From Paludibacteraceae bacterium (GTDB taxonomy: Bacteria; Bacteroidota; Bacteroidia; Bacteroidales; Paludibacteraceae): a stretch of DNA of 64,000 bases. The notes beneath the pieces were generated by a model that had not been told where the DNA came from, did not search any database, and saw only the letters and a program-made list of their open reading frames with translations. Of the stretch, positions 63,635 through 64,000 are shown piece after piece. The stretch spans positions 1 through 64,000 of the forward strand of contig JAFYQJ010000016.1 of the NCBI GenBank assembly GCA_017547145.1. The letters are read 5' to 3'. The position numbers and the translations under genes were made by a program. The first letter of the stretch is position 1. Each line of letters opens with the position of its first letter.

Positions 63635-64000
63635 ATGAGAAAAAAGTTTTCCATTCACTCACTACTTACTTTATTAATCACAGATATTGCTTTTTGGGCA
63701 GTAGCAATATTTATTCTTATAACTTGGCGAGTCGTAGCTGACAAACAAATTATTACTAGATATTTAATCTCGTATGCAATTTTTGCAAGTATTTGGGTTG
63801 TATTTGGCATTTTAATAAAAAAATACAAGTCTTGGAGAAAAACATCATACAAAACCTTACTTCTGAAAGTTTTAATAACATCCATATTAACAGCAGGTTA
63901 TATCCTTTATCATTACCACAAAATCTATCCTGATTTATCGATATTAACTTTATATTTTTCGCTACTTATAGTCCTTTGTATAAATATTTTTGCAATTCTT
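63635..64000 (+). CDS. N-terminal part of a probable initiating sugar transferase (partial)
   Basis: The frame from the ATG at 63635 stays open to the window end (122 codons). The residues form four hydrophobic segments (FAVAIFILITW-like at about 14-33, then 43-64, 79-96 and 104-122) joined by basic loops, as in the membrane half of WbaP/WcaJ-type undecaprenyl-phosphate sugar transferases. The catalytic C-terminal domain is beyond the window, so the call is tentative. Such an enzyme would start the repeat unit of the locus. Confidence 0.6.
   Translation, partial: MRKKFSIHSLLTLLITDIAFWAVAIFILITWRVVADKQIITRYLISYAIFASIWVVFGILIKKYKSWRKTSYKTLLLKVLITSILTAGYILYHYHKIYPDLSILTLYFSLLIVLCINIFAIL

Noticed and set aside
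1..64000. CRISPR arrays, tRNA or rRNA genes, insertion sequences
   Set aside because: I looked for evenly spaced repeats, tRNA T-loop patterns, rRNA segments and transposase motifs, and found none that hold up.

Overview
The window is AT-rich and looks like the chromosome of a member of the Bacteroidales. Several genes start shortly after a TAnnTTTG -7 box, the hallmark of Bacteroidetes sigma-ABfr promoters. Bacteroidetes families recur: a GGGtGRT protein, DUF4301, DUF4837, short lipoproteins, MalQ with tandem N-terminal starch-binding domains, and the nadK/pdxJ-exbB-exbD-tonB neighbourhood. I cannot name the species, and I see no rRNA, tRNA, insertion sequence or CRISPR array.

Region 1 (1-29.7 kb) is mostly housekeeping: the end of a GGGtGRT gene, a DUF4301 gene, class II ribonucleotide reductase (nrdJ), an AsmA-lipoprotein-malQ run, recA, a PadR/PspC stress pair, a GH20 hexosaminidase, a DJ-1 protein, the ExbB-ExbD-TonB energy transducer with pdxJ, then nadK-fmt-DUF4837-pdxA. 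A reverse-strand operon of aminotransferase, HAD phosphatase, DUF2156 protein and GNAT follows. A lone GmrSD-like DUF262/DUF1524 gene (272-2101) is the one clear accessory insertion here.

Region 2 (29.8-35.7 kb) is an accessory, defence-like island entirely on the minus strand. Its centre is a retron: a reverse transcriptase with NAxxH, YADD and VTG motifs, preceded by a non-coding RNA of about 230 nt that can be folded by eye, with a1/a2 inverted repeats, two msr hairpins and a long msd hairpin. Directly upstream lie a cyclic-phosphate-type receiver protein, a 120-aa unknown, a PD-(D/E)XK nuclease, a doubly frameshifted WYL regulator and a WG-repeat protein. A diverged 46-bp direct repeat brackets the nuclease-WYL-WG segment.

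Region 3 (35.7 kb to the end) is a large plus-strand surface-polysaccharide locus. It holds an ATP-grasp enzyme, many glycosyltransferases (GT2, GT4, GT32, GT61, a GT-C-type membrane protein), two sugar aminotransferases (one WecE-like), a Wzt-type ABC ATPase, hexapeptide and membrane acyltransferases, a CapK-like adenylating enzyme, a FemAB-like aminoacyltransferase, a DUF354 protein, a UDP-GlcNAc 2-epimerase, a polysaccharide deacetylase-like protein and, cut by the window end, what looks like the membrane part of an initiating sugar transferase. Together they would make nucleotide sugars, assemble and decorate a lipid-linked glycan, and export it, but no Wzm, Wzx or clear Wzy is visible. 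Two non-polysaccharide genes (49.8-51.6 kb), one with a HEPN-type RxxxxH motif, sit inside the locus between G-rich degenerate repeats.
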